From Calliopsis andreniformis (lineage: Eukaryota > Arthropoda > Insecta > Hymenoptera > Andrenidae): DNA of 64,000 nt. The stretch is taken from assembly GCF_051401765.1 (NCBI RefSeq), contig NW_027480467.1, positions 2,666,001-2,730,000 on the forward strand, given 5' to 3'. Of this stretch, positions 12,113 through 25,675 are shown one piece after another (position 1 is the first letter of the stretch; every line of letters begins with the position of its first letter). The position numbers were made by a program, and so were the translations under genes. Below the pieces are notes generated by a model. The model was not told where the DNA came from, made no database searches, and worked only from the letters and a program-made list of their open reading frames with translations.

Positions 12113-14104
12113 ACACAATCCTCAATCCTCAATCCTCAATATTCAATCCTCAAACCTCAATCCTCAGTCCTCAAACCACAATCCTGAAACCTCAATCCTG
12201 AAACCTCAATCCTGAAACCTCAATCTTCAGCCCTCAGTCCTCCACAATCAGTTGTCAATCGTCAATCCTCAATAGAATATCCTCAGTTCAGAGCTTTCCA
12301 TACGCAATACTCAATCTGCAATCTTCAAATCTCTTTCCACAAACATCAATTCTCATCACTCAACCCTCAACACTCAGTCCCCAATTCTCAATCTTCAATC
12401 CTCAATCCTCAATCCTCAATCCCCAATCCTCAATCTTCAATCCCCAATCCTCAATCTTCAATCCTCAATACTCAATCTTCAATCCTCAATCCTCAATCCT
12501 CAATCCTCAATCTTCAATACTCAATCCTCAATTCTCAATCCTCATTCTTCAATCCTCAATACCCAATCCTCAATCTTCAATCCTCAATCTTCAATCCTCA
12601 ATACCCAATCTTCAATCCTCAATACCCAATCCTCAATCTTCAATCCTCAATCCTAAATCCTCAACTCTCAATCCTAAATCCCCAATCCTTAATCTTCAAT
12701 CCTCAATCATCAATCCTCAATCCACAATCCTCAATCTTCAATCCTCAATACTCAACCTTCAATCATCAATCTTCAATCCTCAATAATCAATCTTCAATCC
12801 TCAATCCTCAATCCTCAATACTGAATTTTGCAGCCTTCAATCCTCAATAATCAATCTTCAATCCTCAATCCTCAATCCTCAATCCTCAATCCTCAATCCT
12901 CAGACATCAATCCTCAACCTTCAATACTCAATCCTCAATCCTCAATCCTCAATCCTCAATCCTCAATCCTCAATCCTCATTCCTCAAACCTCAATCCTCA
13001 AACCTCAGTCCTCATCCTCAATTCTCAATTCTCAATCCTCAATCCTCAATCCTCAACCCTCAATCTTCAATCCTAAATAATCAATCCCAAATACTAGACC
13101 CTCAATGCCCAATCATCAATCCTCAATACCAAATCCTCAATCTTCAATCCTCAATCCTCAATCCTCAATCCTCTGTCCTCAAACCTCAATCCTCAAGCCT
13201 CAGTCCTCGTCCTCAATCCTCATCCCTCGATAATCAATCCGCAATGTTCAATCATCAATACTCAATCTTCAACCCTCAATCCTCAGTACTCAATCCTCAA
13301 TCCTCAATACTCAATCCTCAGTCCTCAGTCCTCAGTCTTCAATACTCAATCCTCCAGTCCTCAATGTTCAACACACAACCCTCAACCATCAATCCAAAAT
13401 TCTCAATACTCAATAGAATATCCTGAATTCTCAGTTTTCAATACTCAATCCTCAATCTTCGATCTTCCAATCTCCATCCACAAACATCAATTCTCATCAC
13501 TCAACCCTCAACGCTCAGTCCTCAATCCTCAATCTTCAATCCTCAATACTCAATCTACAATCCTCAATCTTCAATCCTCAATCCTCAATCCTCAATCTTC
13601 ATTCCTCAATACCCAATTCTCAATGTTCAATCCGCAATAACCAATCCTCAATCTTCAATACTCAGTCCTCAATCCTCAATCCTCAATCCTCAATCCTCAA
13701 TCCTCAATCCTCAGTCCTCAAACCTCAATCCTGAATCCTCAATCCACAGCCCTCAATCCTCAATCCTCAATCTTCCATCATCAATATTCAATCTTCAGTC
13801 CTCAATCCTCAGTCCTCAGTCCTCAATCCTCGATCCTCAATGTTCAGTCCGCAATACCCAATCCTCAATCATCAGTCCTCAAACCTCAATCCTGAATCCT
13901 CAATCCAGAATCCTCAATCTTCAGACCTAAGTCCTCAACAATCAGTTGTCAATTCTCAATCCTCAATAGAATATCATCAATTCACAGTTTTCAATACTCA
14001 ATACTCAGTCTGCAATCTTTAAATCTCTATCCACAAACATCAATTCTCATCTCTCAACCCTCAACACTCTGTCCTCAATCTTCAATCCTCAATCCTCAAT
14101 CCTC
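12113..14104 (+). repeat. Mixed heptamer block Q
   Basis: Irregular heptamer sequence linking the 1710-bp array to the next array. At about 12,180-12,220 a 14-bp doublet (TGAAACC plus TCAATCC) is repeated three times. About 13,076-13,420 matches 29,073-29,420 in block V1, including the rare TACTAGACCC landmark. Anchor modules lie near 12,271, 13,412 and 13,968. No gene is visible. Confidence 0.75.
13395..13530 (+). repeat. Anchor module, subfamily (iv) exemplar
   Basis: Marked by AATATCCTGAATTCTCAG, usually preceded by CAACACACAACCCTC and an ACCATCAATCC stretch, and mostly followed by CTCCATCCACAAACATC. Other members lie near 1210, 5067, 24890, 29410, 30755, 31528, 32338, 33751, 40812, 47235, 49345, 55774, 59960, 60748, 61561 and 63194. 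Some read AATATACTGAATTC (24,890, 40,812, 49,345) or GGAATATACTGAG (47,235, 55,774), and the pairs follow the 15.9- and 8.5-kb duplications. Confidence 0.82.
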
Positions 14105-15963
14105 AAAGTTCAATCCTCAATACTCAATTTTCAATCCTCAATCCTCAATTCTCAATCTTCAATCCTCAACCCTCAATCCTCAATCCTCAATATTCAATCC
14201 TCAATACTCAATCTTCAATCCTCAATCCGCAATCATCAATCCTCAATCCTCAATCGTCAGTCATCAATCCTCAATCTTCAATACTCAATCGTCAATACTC
14301 TGTACTCAACCCTCAATCCTCAATCCTCGTTCCTCAAACCTCAATCCTCAACCCTCAGTCCCCATCCTCAATTCTCAATTCTCAATCCTGAATCCTCAAC
14401 CCTCAATCTTCAATCCTCAATAATCAATCTCCAATCCTAGATCCCCAATGCCCAATCCTCAATCCTTAATCCTCAATCTTCAATCCTCAATCCCCAGTCC
14501 TAAATCTTCAATCCTCAATGCTCAGTCCTCAATCCTCAATCCTCAGTCCTCAACACTCAGTCCCCAATCCTCAAACCTCAATCCTCAATCCTCAATCCTC
14601 AATCCTCAATCCTCAATCCTCAATCCTCAATCCTCAATCTTCAATCCTCAATCTTCAATCCTCAATACTCAATCTTCAATCCTCAACCCTCAATCCTCAA
14701 TCATCAATATTCAATCCTCAATACTCAATATTCAATCCTCAATACGCAATCATCAATCCTCAATCCTCAATGCTCAATCCTCAATCCTCAATCCTCAGTC
14801 CTCAATCCTCAATCCGCAATCCTCAGTCCTCAATCTTCAATCATCAACACTCAATCATCAATCTTCAATCCTCAATACTCAATCTTCAATCCTCAAAGCT
14901 CAATCCTCAACATTCAATCCTCAATACTCAATCTTCAATCGTCAATCCTCAGTCCTCATCCTCAATCCTCAATCCTCAATCCTCAATCCTCAGTCTTCAA
15001 TCCTCAATACTCAATATTCAATCCTCAATCCTCAATCCTCAGACCTCAAACCTCAATTCTGAAACCTCAATCCTGAATCCTCAATCTTCAGCCCTCAGTC
15101 CTCAACAATCATGTGGCAATCCTCAATCCTCAATAGAATATCCTCAATTCGCAGTTTTCAATACTCAATCCCCATTCTTCAATCTTCAAATCTCAATCCA
15201 CAAACATCAATTCCCATCACTCAACCCTCAACACTCAGTCCTCAATATTCAATCCACAATCGTCAATCCTCAATCTTCAATCCTCAATCCTCAATCCTCA
15301 ATTGTCATTACTCAATCCTCAATCGTCAATCCTCAATCCCCAATCCTCAATCTTCAATCCTCAATCCTCAATCCTCAATCCTCAATAGCCAATCTTCAAT
15401 CCTCAATACTCAATCTTCAGTCCTCAATCATCAATCCTCAGTCTTCAATCCTCAATCGTCAATCCTCAATCCTCAATCCTCAATTCTCAATCCTCAATCC
15501 TCAATCCTCAGACCTCAAACATCAATACTCAACCATCAGACCTCGTCCTCAATCCACAACACTCAATCCTCAATCCTCAACCTTCAATCATCAATATTCA
15601 ATCTTCAATCCTAAATCCTCAATCCTCAATCGTCAATCCTCAATCCTCAATGTTCAATCCTCAATCCTCAATCCTCAATCTTCAATCCTCAGCCCTCAAT
15701 CCTCAATCCTCAATCCTCAAACCTCAATCCTCAGTCCTCAAACCACAATCCTGAATCCTCAATCCTGAAACCTCAATCTTCAGCCCTCAGTCCTCAACAA
15801 TCAGTTGTCAATCCTCAATCCTCAATAGAATATCCTCAGTTCAGAGTTTTCCATACGCAATACTCAATCTGCAATCTTTAAATCTCTATCCACAAACATC
15901 AATTCTCATCTCTCAACCCTCAACACTCAGTCCTCAATCTTCAATCCTCAATCCTCAATCCTC
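14105..15963 (+). repeat. 1859-bp repeat unit, full copy
   Basis: A landmark containing CTCAAAGTTCAATCC begins this unit, and the same sequence restarts 1859 bp later near 15,964. The same 1859-bp spacing is seen at 22,087/23,946 and 38,012/39,871. The unit holds a subfamily (iii) anchor near 15,132 and a subfamily (ii) anchor near 15,827. One of the longest open frames (14,518-15,768, 416 codons) lies here and recurs at 22,157 and 38,082 because the whole segment is duplicated. This unit overlaps the 3575-bp repeat listed separately. Confidence 0.85.
15100..15240 (+). repeat. Anchor module, subfamily (iii) exemplar
   Basis: Marked by AATATCCTCAATTCGCAG, mostly followed by TCAATCCCCATTCTTC, and by CTCAATCCACAAAC in place of CTCTATCCACAAAC. 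The bases before it read CAATCATGTGGCAATCC or CAATCAGGTGACAATCC instead of the CAGTTGTC of other subfamilies. Members lie near 18707, 22772, 25949, 27102, 28563, 38699, 41874, 43027, 50403, 51563, 56418, 57617 and 59202; those near 5350, 32617 and 61840 read ATTCACAG and are intermediate. Confidence 0.82.
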
Positions 15964-16520
15964 AAAGTTCAATCCTCAATACTCAAATTTCAATCCTCAA
16001 TCCTCAATTCTCAATCTTCAATCCTCAACCCTCAATCCTCAATCCTCAATATTCAATCCTCAATACTCAATCTTCAATCCTCAATCCGCAATCATCAATC
16101 CTCAATCCTCAATCGTCAGTCATCAATCCTCAATCTTCAATACTCAATCGTCAATACTCTGTACTCAACCCTCAATCCTCAATCCTCGTTCCTCAAACCT
16201 CAATCCTCAACCCTCAGTCCCCATCCTCAATTCTCAATTCTCAATCCTGAATCCTCAACCCTCAATCTTCAATCCTCAATAATCAATCTCCAATCCTAGA
16301 TCCCCAGTGCCCAATCCTCAATCCTTAATCCTCAATCTTCAATCCTCAATCCCCAGTCCTAAATCTTCAATCCTCAATGCTCAGTCCTCAATCCTCAATC
16401 CTCAGTCCTCAACACTCAGTCCCCAATCCTCAAACCTCAATCCTCAATCCTCAATCCTCAATCCTCAATCCTCAATCCTCAATCCTCAATCCTCAATCTT
16501 CAATCCTCAATACTCAATCT
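15964..16520 (+). repeat. 1859-bp repeat unit, partial second copy
   Basis: The unit restarts and follows the first copy for about 550 bp, then diverges where the sequence passes to a CTGACCTC landmark. This partial copy lies wholly inside the first 3575-bp unit, so it was formed before the 3575-bp duplication. Confidence 0.8.
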
Positions 16521-16687
16521 TCAACCCTCAATCCTCAATCCTCTGACCTCAAACCTCAATTCTGAATCCTCAATCCTCAGCCCTCATTCTTCAATCCTCA
16601 ACACCCAATCCTCAATCTTCAATCCTCAAACCTCAATCCCTAATTCTCAACCCTCAATCCTCAATCCTCAGACCTCAAACATCAATA

Positions 16688-16747
16688 CTCAACCCTCAGT
16701 CCTCGTCCTCAACCCTCAGTCCTCGTCCTCAACCCTCAGTCCTCGTC
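16688..16747 (+). repeat. 20-bp tandem triplet
   Basis: CTCAACCCTCAGTCCTCGTC is repeated three times in perfect tandem. The period is 20 and not 21 because one heptamer has lost a base (TCGTCC). The same triplet is found near 20,263, 24,331, 24,606, 40,256, 40,531, 48,788 and 49,063, always inside larger duplicated blocks. In the 24,606 copy the third unit carries an A (CTCAACACTCAG). Confidence 0.95.
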
Positions 16748-18214
16748 CCCAATCCTCATCCCTCGATAATCAATCCGCAATCTTCAATCATCAATACTCA
16801 ATCTTCAATCCTCAATCCTCAATTCTCAATCCTCAATCCTCAATACTCAATCCCCAGTCCTCATTCTTCAATCCTCAACACCCAATCCTCAATCTTCAAT
16901 CCTCAAACCTCAATCCCTAATTCTCAATCCTCAATCCTCAATCCTCAGTCCTCAAACCACAATCGTGAATCCTCAATCCTGAAACCTCAATCTTCAGCCC
17001 TCAGTCCTCAACAATCAGTTGTCAATCCTCAATCCTCAATAGAATGTCCTCAGTTCAGAGTTTTCCATACGCAATACTCAATCTGCAATCTTCAAATCTC
17101 TATCCACAAACATCAATTCTCATCACTCAACCCTCAACACTCAGTCCCCAATCCTCAATATTCAATCCTCAATCCTCAATCCACAATCCCCAATCCTCTA
17201 TCTTCAATCCTCAATCCTCAATCCTCAATCCTCATTCTTCAATCCTCAACACCCAATCCTCAATCTTCAATCCTCAATCCTAAATCCTCAACTCTCAATC
17301 CTCAATCCTCAGTCCTCAGTCCTAAAACCTCAACCATCCACCCTCAGCCCTTATCCTCAATCCCCAATCCACATTCCTCAATCCTCAACCTTCAATCCTC
17401 AATTCTCAATCTTCAATACTCAATCCTCAATCCTCAATTCTCAATCCTCAATCCTCAGTCCACAGTCCTCAAACCTCAATCCTCAAACCTCAGCCCTCAT
17501 CCTCAATCCTCAATCCTCAATCCTCAATCCTCAATCCTCAATCTTCAATCCTCAATCCCCAATCCTTAATCTTCAATCCTCAATCATCAATCCTCAATCC
17601 ACAATCCTCAATCTTCAATCCTCAATACTCAGTCTTCAATCCTCAATCCACAATACTCAATCCTCAATCCTCAATCCTCAATCCTCAATCCTTAATCTTC
17701 AATCCTCAATACCCAATCTTCAATCCTCAATCCTCAATCCTCAATCCTCAATCCTCAATCCTCAATCCTCAATTCTCAATCCTCAATCCTCAACCCTCAG
17801 TCCTCGTCCTCAATCCACAGCCCTCAATCCTCAATCCTCAATCTTCCATCATCAATATTCAATCTTCAGTCCTCAATCCTCAGTCCTCAGTCCTCAATCC
17901 TCGATCCTCAATGTTCAGTCCGCAATACCCAATCCTCAATCATCAGTCCTCAAACCTCAATCCTGAATCCTCAATCCTGAATCCTCAATCTTCAGACCTA
18001 AGTCCTCAACAATCAGTTGTCAATTCTCAATCCTCAATAGAATATCATCAATTCACAGTTTTCAATACTCAATACTCAGTCTGCAATCTTTAAATCTCTA
18101 TCCACAAACATCAATTCTCATCTCTCAACCCTCAACACTCAGTCCTCAATCTTCAATCCTCAATCCTCAATCCTCAAAGTTCAATCCTCAATACTCAATT
18201 TTCAATCCTCAATC

Positions 18215-21200
18215 TTCAATCCTCAATCTTCAATCCTCAATACTCAATCTTCAATCCTCAACCCTCAATCCTCAATCATCAATATTCAATCCTCAATACT
18301 CAATATTCAATCCTCAATACGCAATCATCAATCCTCAATCCTCAATGCTCAATCCTCAATCCTCAATCCTCAGTCCTCAATCCTCAATCCGCAATCCTCA
18401 GTCCTCAATCTTCAATCATCAACACTCAATCATCAATCTTCAATCCTCAATACTCAATCTTCAATCCTCAAAGCTCAATCCTCAACATTCAATCCTCAAT
18501 ACTCAATCTTCAATCGTCAATCCTCAGTCCTCATCCTCAATCCTCAATCCTCAATCCTCAATCCTCAGTCTTCAATCCTCAATACTCAATATTCAATCCT
18601 CAATCCTCAATCCTCAGACCTCAAACCTCAATTCTGAAACCTCAATCCTGAATCCTCAATCTTCAGCCCTCAGTCCTCAACAATCATGTGGCAATCCTCA
18701 ATCCTCAATAGAATATCCTCAATTCGCAGTTTTCAATACTCAATCCCCATTCTTCAATCTTCAAATCTCAATCCACAAACATCAATTCCCATCACTCAAC
18801 CCTCAACACTCAGTCCTCAATATTCAATCCACAATCGTCAATCCTCAATCTTCAATCCTCAATCCTCAATCCTCAATTGTCATTACTCAATCCTCAATCG
18901 TCAATCCTCAATCCCCAATCCTCAATCTTCAATCCTCAATCCTCAATCCTCAATCCTCAATAGCCAATCTTCAATCCTCAATACTCAATCTTCAGTCCTC
19001 AATCATCAATCCTCAGTCTTCAATCCTCAATCGTCAATCCTCAATCCTCAATCCTCAATTCTCAATCCTCAATCCTCAATCCTCAGACCTCAAACATCAA
19101 TACTCAACCATCAGACCTCGTCCTCAATCCACAACACTCAATCCTCAATCCTCAACCTTCAATCATCAATATTCAATCTTCAATCCTAAATCCTCAATCC
19201 TCAATCGTCAATCCTCAATCCTCAATGTTCAATCCTCAATCCTCAATCCTCAATCTTCAATCCTCAGCCCTCAATCCTCAATCCTCAATCCTCAAACCTC
19301 AATCCTCAGTCCTCAAACCACAATCCTGAATCCTCAATCCTGAAACCTCAATCTTCAGCCCTCAGTCCTCAACAATCAGTTGTCAATCCTCAATCCTCAA
19401 TAGAATATCCTCAGTTCAGAGTTTTCCATACGCAATACTCAATCTGCAATCTTTAAATCTCTATCCACAAACATCAATTCTCATCTCTCAACCCTCAACA
19501 CTCAGTCCTCAATCTTCAATCCTCAATCCTCAATCCTCAAAGTTCAATCCTCAATACTCAAATTTCAATCCTCAATCCTCAATTCTCAATCTTCAATCCT
19601 CAACCCTCAATCCTCAATCCTCAATATTCAATCCTCAATACTCAATCTTCAATCCTCAATCCGCAATCATCAATCCTCAATCCTCAATCGTCAGTCATCA
19701 ATCCTCAATCTTCAATACTCAATCGTCAATACTCTGTACTCAACCCTCAATCCTCAATCCTCGTTCCTCAAACCTCAATCCTCAACCCTCAGTCCCCATC
19801 CTCAATTCTCAATTCTCAATCCTGAATCCTCAACCCTCAATCTTCAATCCTCAATAATCAATCTCCAATCCTAGATCCCCAGTGCCCAATCCTCAATCCT
19901 TAATCCTCAATCTTCAATCCTCAATCCCCAGTCCTAAATCTTCAATCCTCAATGCTCAGTCCTCAATCCTCAATCCTCAGTCCTCAACACTCAGTCCCCA
20001 ATCCTCAAACCTCAATCCTCAATCCTCAATCCTCAATCCTCAATCCTCAATCCTCAATCCTCAATCCTCAATCTTCAATCCTCAATACTCAATCTTCAAC
20101 CCTCAATCCTCAATCCTCTGACCTCAAACCTCAATTCTGAATCCTCAATCCTCAGCCCTCATTCTTCAATCCTCAACACCCAATCCTCAATCTTCAATCC
20201 TCAAACCTCAATCCCTAATTCTCAACCCTCAATCCTCAATCCTCAGACCTCAAACATCAATACTCAACCCTCAGTCCTCGTCCTCAACCCTCAGTCCTCG
20301 TCCTCAACCCTCAGTCCTCGTCCCCAATCCTCATCCCTCGATAATCAATCCGCAATCTTCAATCATCAATACTCAATCTTCAATCCTCAATCCTCAATTC
20401 TCAATCCTCAATCCTCAATACTCAATCCCCAGTCCTCATTCTTCAATCCTCAACACCCAATCCTCAATCTTCAATCCTCAAACCTCAATCCCTAATTCTC
20501 AATCCTCAATCCTCAATCCTCAGTCCTCAAACCACAATCGTGAATCCTCAATCCTGAAACCTCAATCTTCAGCCCTCAGTCCTCAACAATCAGTTGTCAA
20601 TCCTCAATCCTCAATAGAATGTCCTCAGTTCAGAGTTTTCCATACGCAATACTCAATCTGCAATCTTCAAATCTCTATCCACAAACATCAATTCTCATCA
20701 CTCAACCCTCAACACTCAGTCCCCAATCCTCAATATTCAATCCTCAATCCTCAATCCACAATCCCCAATCCTCTATCTTCAATCCTCAATCCTCAATCCT
20801 CAATCCTCATTCTTCAATCCTCAACACCCAATCCTCAATCTTCAATCCTCAATCCTAAATCCTCAACTCTCAATCCTCAATCCTCAGTCCTCAGTCCTAA
20901 AACCTCAACCATCCACCCTCAGCCCTTATCCTCAATCCCCAATCCACATTCCTCAATCCTCAACCTTCAATCCTCAATTCTCAATCTTCAATACTCAATC
21001 CTCAATCCTCAATTCTCAATCCTCAATCCTCAGTCCACAGTCCTCAAACCTCAATCCTCAAACCTCAGCCCTCATCCTCAATCCTCAATCCTCAATCCTC
21101 AATCCTCAATCCTCAATCTTCAATCCTCAATCCCCAATCCTTAATCTTCAATCCTCAATCATCAATCCTCAATCCACAATCCTCAATCTTCAATCCTCAA

Positions 21201-21783
21201 TACTCAGTCTTCAATCCTCAATCCACAATACTCAATCCTCAATCCTCAATCCTCAATCCTCAATCCTTAATCTTCAATCCTCAATACCCAATCTTCAATC
21301 CTCAATCCTCAATCCTCAATCCTCAATCCTCAATCCTCAATCCTCAATTCTCAATCCTCAATCCTCAACCCTCAGTCCTCGTCCTCAATCCACAGCCCTC
21401 AATCCTCAATCCTCAATCTTCCATCATCAATATTCAATCTTCAGTCCTCAATCCTCAGTCCTCAGTCCTCAATCCTCGATCCTCAATGTTCAGTCCGCAA
21501 TACCCAATCCTCAATCATCAGTCCTCAAACCTCAATCCTGAATCCTCAATCCTGAATCCTCAATCTTCAGACCTAAGTCCTCAACAATCAGTTGTCAATT
21601 CTCAATCCTCAATAGAATATCATCAATTCACAGTTTTCAATACTCAATACTCAGTCTGCAATCTTTAAATCTCTATCCACAAACATCAATTCTCATCTCT
21701 CAACCCTCAACACTCAGTCCTCAATCTTCAATCCTCAATCCTCAATCCTCAAAGTTCAATCCTCAATACTCAATTTTCAATCC
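18215..21783 (+). repeat. 3575-bp higher-order repeat, copy 2
   Basis: Second copy, joined directly to copy 1. Similarity on the right stops near 21,783. From there the sequence continues as at 14,127, so the array re-enters the 1859-bp unit. The offset stays at 3575 throughout, meaning no heptamer has been gained or lost between the copies where I checked. Confidence 0.93.
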
Positions 21784-24700
21784 TCAATCCTCAATTCTCA
21801 ATCTTCAATCCTCAAACCTCAATCCTCAATATTCAATCCTCAATACTCAATCTTCAATCCTCAATCCGTAATCATCAATCCTCAATCCTCAATCGTCAGT
21901 CATCAATCCTCAATCTTCAATACTCAATCGTCAATACTCTGTACTCAACCCTCAATCCTCAATCCTCGTTCCTCAAACCTCAATCCTCAACCCTCAGTCC
22001 CCATCCTCAATTCTCAATTCTCAATCCTGAATCCTCAACCCTCAATCTTCAATCCTCAATAATCAATCTCCAATCCTAGATCCCCAATGCCCAATCCTCA
22101 ATCCTTAATCCTCAATCTTCAATCCTCAATCCCCAGTCCTAAATCTTCAATCCTCAATGCTCAGTCCTCAATCCTCAATCCTCAGTCCTCAACACTCAGT
22201 CCCCAATCCTCAAACCTCAATCCTCAATCCTCAATCCTCAATCCTCAATCCTCAATCCTCAATCCTCAATCCTCAATCTTCAATCCTCAATCTTCAATCC
22301 TCAATACTCAATGTTCAATCCTCAACCCTCAATCCTCAATCATCAATATTCAATCCTCAATACTCAATCTTCAATCCTCAATACGCAATCATCAATCCTC
22401 AATCCTCAATGCTCAATCCTCAATCCTCAATCCTCAGTCCTCAATCCTCAATCCGCAATCCTCAGTCCTCAATCTTCAATCATCAACACTCAATCATCAA
22501 TCTTCAATCCTCAATACTCAATCTTCAATCCTCAAAGCTCAATCCTCAACATTCAATCCTCAATACTCAATCTTCAATCGTCAATCCTCAGTCCTCATCC
22601 TCAATCCTCAATCCTCAATCCTCAATCCTCAGTCTTCAATCCTCAATACTCAATATTCAATCCTCAATCCTCAATCCTCAGACCTCAAACCTCAATTCTG
22701 AAACCTCAATCCTGAATCCTCAATCTTCAGCCCTCAGTCCTCAACAATCATGTGACAATCCTCAATCCTCAATAGAATATCCTCAATTCGCAGTTTTCAA
22801 TACTCAATCCCCATTCTTCAATCTTCAAATCTCAATCCACAAACATCAATTCCCATCACTCAACCCTCAACACTCAGTCCTCAATATTCAATCCACAATC
22901 GTCAATCCTCAATCTTCAATCCTCAATCCTCAATCCTCAATTGCCATTACTCAATCCTCAATCGTCAATCCTCAATCCTCAATCCTCAATCTTCAATCCT
23001 CAATCCTCAATCCTCAATCCTCAATAGCCAATCTTCAATCCTCAATACTCAATCTTCAGTCCTCAATCATCAATCCTCAGTCTCCAATCCTCAATCGTCA
23101 ATCCTCAATCCTCAATCCTCAATTCTCAATCCTCAATCCTCAATCCTCAGACCTCAAACATCAATACTCAACCATCAGACCTCGTCCTCAATCCACAACA
23201 CTCAAACCTCAATCCTCAACCTTCAATCATCAATATTCAATCTTCAATCCTCAATCCTCAATCCTCTATCGTCAATCCTCAATCCTCAATGTTCAATCCT
23301 CAATCCTCAATCCTCAATCTTCAATCCTCAGCCCTCAATCCTCAATCCTCAATCCTCAAACCTCAATCCTCAGTCCTCAAACCACAATCCTGAATCCTCA
23401 ATCCTGAAACCTCAATCTTCAGCCCTCAGTCCTCAACAATCAGTTGTCAATCCTCAATCCTCAATAGAATATCCTCAGTTCAGAGTTTTCCATACGCAAT
23501 ACTCAATCTGCAATCTTTAAATCTCTATCCACAAACATCAATTCTCATCTCTCAACCCTCAACACTCAGTCCTCAATCTTCAATCCTCAATCCTCAATCC
23601 TCAAAGTTCAATCCTCAATACTCAATTTTCAATCCTCAATCCTCAATTCTCAATCTTCAATCCTCAACCCTCAATCCTCAATCCTCAATATTCAATCCTC
23701 AATACTCAATCTTCAATCCTCAATCCGCAATCATCAATCCTCAATCCTCAATCGTCAGTCATCAATCCTCAATCTTCAATACTCAATCGTCAATACTCTG
23801 TACTCAACCCTCAATCCTCAATCCTCGTTCCTCAAACCTCAATCCTCAACCCTCAGTCCCCATCCTCAATTCTCAATTCTCAATCCTGAATCCTCAACCC
23901 TCAATCTTCAATCCTCAATAATCAATCTCCAATCCTAGATCCCCAATGCCCAATCCTCAATCCTTAATCCTCAATCTTCAATCCTCAATCCCCAGTCCTA
24001 AATCTTCAATCCTCAATGCTCAGTCCTCAATCCTCAATCCTCAGTCCTCAACACTCAGTCCCCAATCCTCAAACCTCAATCCTCAATCCTCAATCCTCAA
24101 TCCTCAATCCTCAATCCTCAATCCTCAATCCTCAATCTTCAATCCTCAATACTCAATCTTCAACCCTCGATCCTCAATCCTCTGACCTCAAACCTCAATT
24201 CTGAATCCTCAATCCTCAGCCCTCATTCTTCAATCCTCAACACCCAATCCTCAATCTTCAATCCTCAAACCTCAATCCCTAATTCTCAATCCTCAATCCT
24301 CAATCCTCAGACCTCAAACATCAATACTCAACCCTCAGTCCTCGTCCTCAACCCTCAGTCCTCGTCCTCAACCCTCAGTCCTCGTCCCCAATCCTCATCC
24401 CTCAATAATCAATCCGCAATCTTCAATCATCAATACTCAATCTTCAATCCTCAATCCTCAATTCTCAATCCTCATTCCTCAATACTCAATCCCCAGTCCT
24501 CATTCTTCAATCCTCAACACCCAATCCTCAATCTTCAATCCTCAAACCTCAATCCCTAGTTCTCAATCCTCAATCCTCAATCCTCAGACCTCAAACATCA
24601 ATACTCAACCCTCAGTCCTCGTCCTCAACCCTCAGTCCTCGTCCTCAACACTCAGTCCTCGTCCCCAATCCTCATCCCTCAATAATCAATCCGCAATCTT

Positions 24701-25675
24701 CAATCATCAATACTCAATCTTCAATCCTCAATCCTCAATTCTCAATCCTCAATCCTCAATACTCAATCCCCAGTCCTCAGTCCTCAATCTTCAATACTCA
24801 ATCCGCCAATCCTCAATATTCAGCACACAACCCTCAACCATCAATCCTCAATACTCAACCATCAATCCTCAATTCTCAATACTCAGTAGAATATACTGAA
24901 TTCTCAGTTTTCAATACTCAATCCTCAATCTTCAATCTTCAAATCTCCATCCACAAACATCAATTCTCATCACTCAACCCTGAACACACAGTCCTCAACC
25001 TTCAATCCTCAATCTTCAATCCTCAATCTTCAATCCTCAATACTCAATCTTCAATCCTCAATCCTCAATTCTCAATCTTCAATCCTCAACACTCAATCCT
25101 CAATCCTCAATATTCAATCCTCAATAATCAATCTTCAATCCTCAATCCGCAATCATCAATCCTCAATCCTCAATCCTCAGTCATCAATCCTCAATCTTCA
25201 ATACTCAATCGTCAATCCACAGTCCTCAATCATCAACGCTCAATCCTCGTCCCTCAAACCTCAATCCTCAACCCACAGTCCCCATCCTCAATTCTCAGTT
25301 CTCAACCCTCAATCCTCAACCCTCAATCTTCAATCCTCAATCCCCAGTCCTCAATCTTCAATCCTCAATGCTCAATCCTCAATCCTCAATCCTCAATCCT
25401 CAATCCTCAGTCCTCAATCCTCAATCCTCAATCCTCAATCCTCAATCTTCAATCATCAATACTCAATCTTCAATCCTCAATCCTCAATTCTCATTCGTCC
25501 ATACTCAATCCTCAATCGTCAATCCTCAATCCCCAATCGTCAATCTTCAATCCTCAATCCTCAATCCTCAATCCTCAATCCTCAATCTTCAATCCTGAAT
25601 ACTCAACCTTCAATCCTCAATCCTCAATCCTCAATCCTCAATCCTCAGTCCTCAACCTTCAATCATCAACACTCA

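Larger units (their letters stand above)
14640..18214 (+). repeat. 3575-bp higher-order repeat, copy 1
   Basis: Direct tandem duplication with a constant offset of 3575: landmarks pair at 14,770/18,345, 15,111/18,686, 16,307/19,882, 17,044/20,619 and 17,911/21,486. The copy includes four kinds of landmark: anchor modules, the TAGATCCCC motif, a 20-bp tandem triplet at 16,688-16,747, and a TTATCC-bearing stretch near 17,350. Long stretches of the two copies look identical by eye. Confidence 0.93.

Noticed and set aside
14518..15768. Open frame of 416 codons, repeated at 22,157-23,407 and 38,082-39,332
   Set aside because: It is the heptapeptide read-through of the repeat. Overlapping frames encode the same peptide, starts and stops come from chance heptamer variants, and the three copies exist because the DNA segment is duplicated. 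No ribosome binding site or domain is visible.
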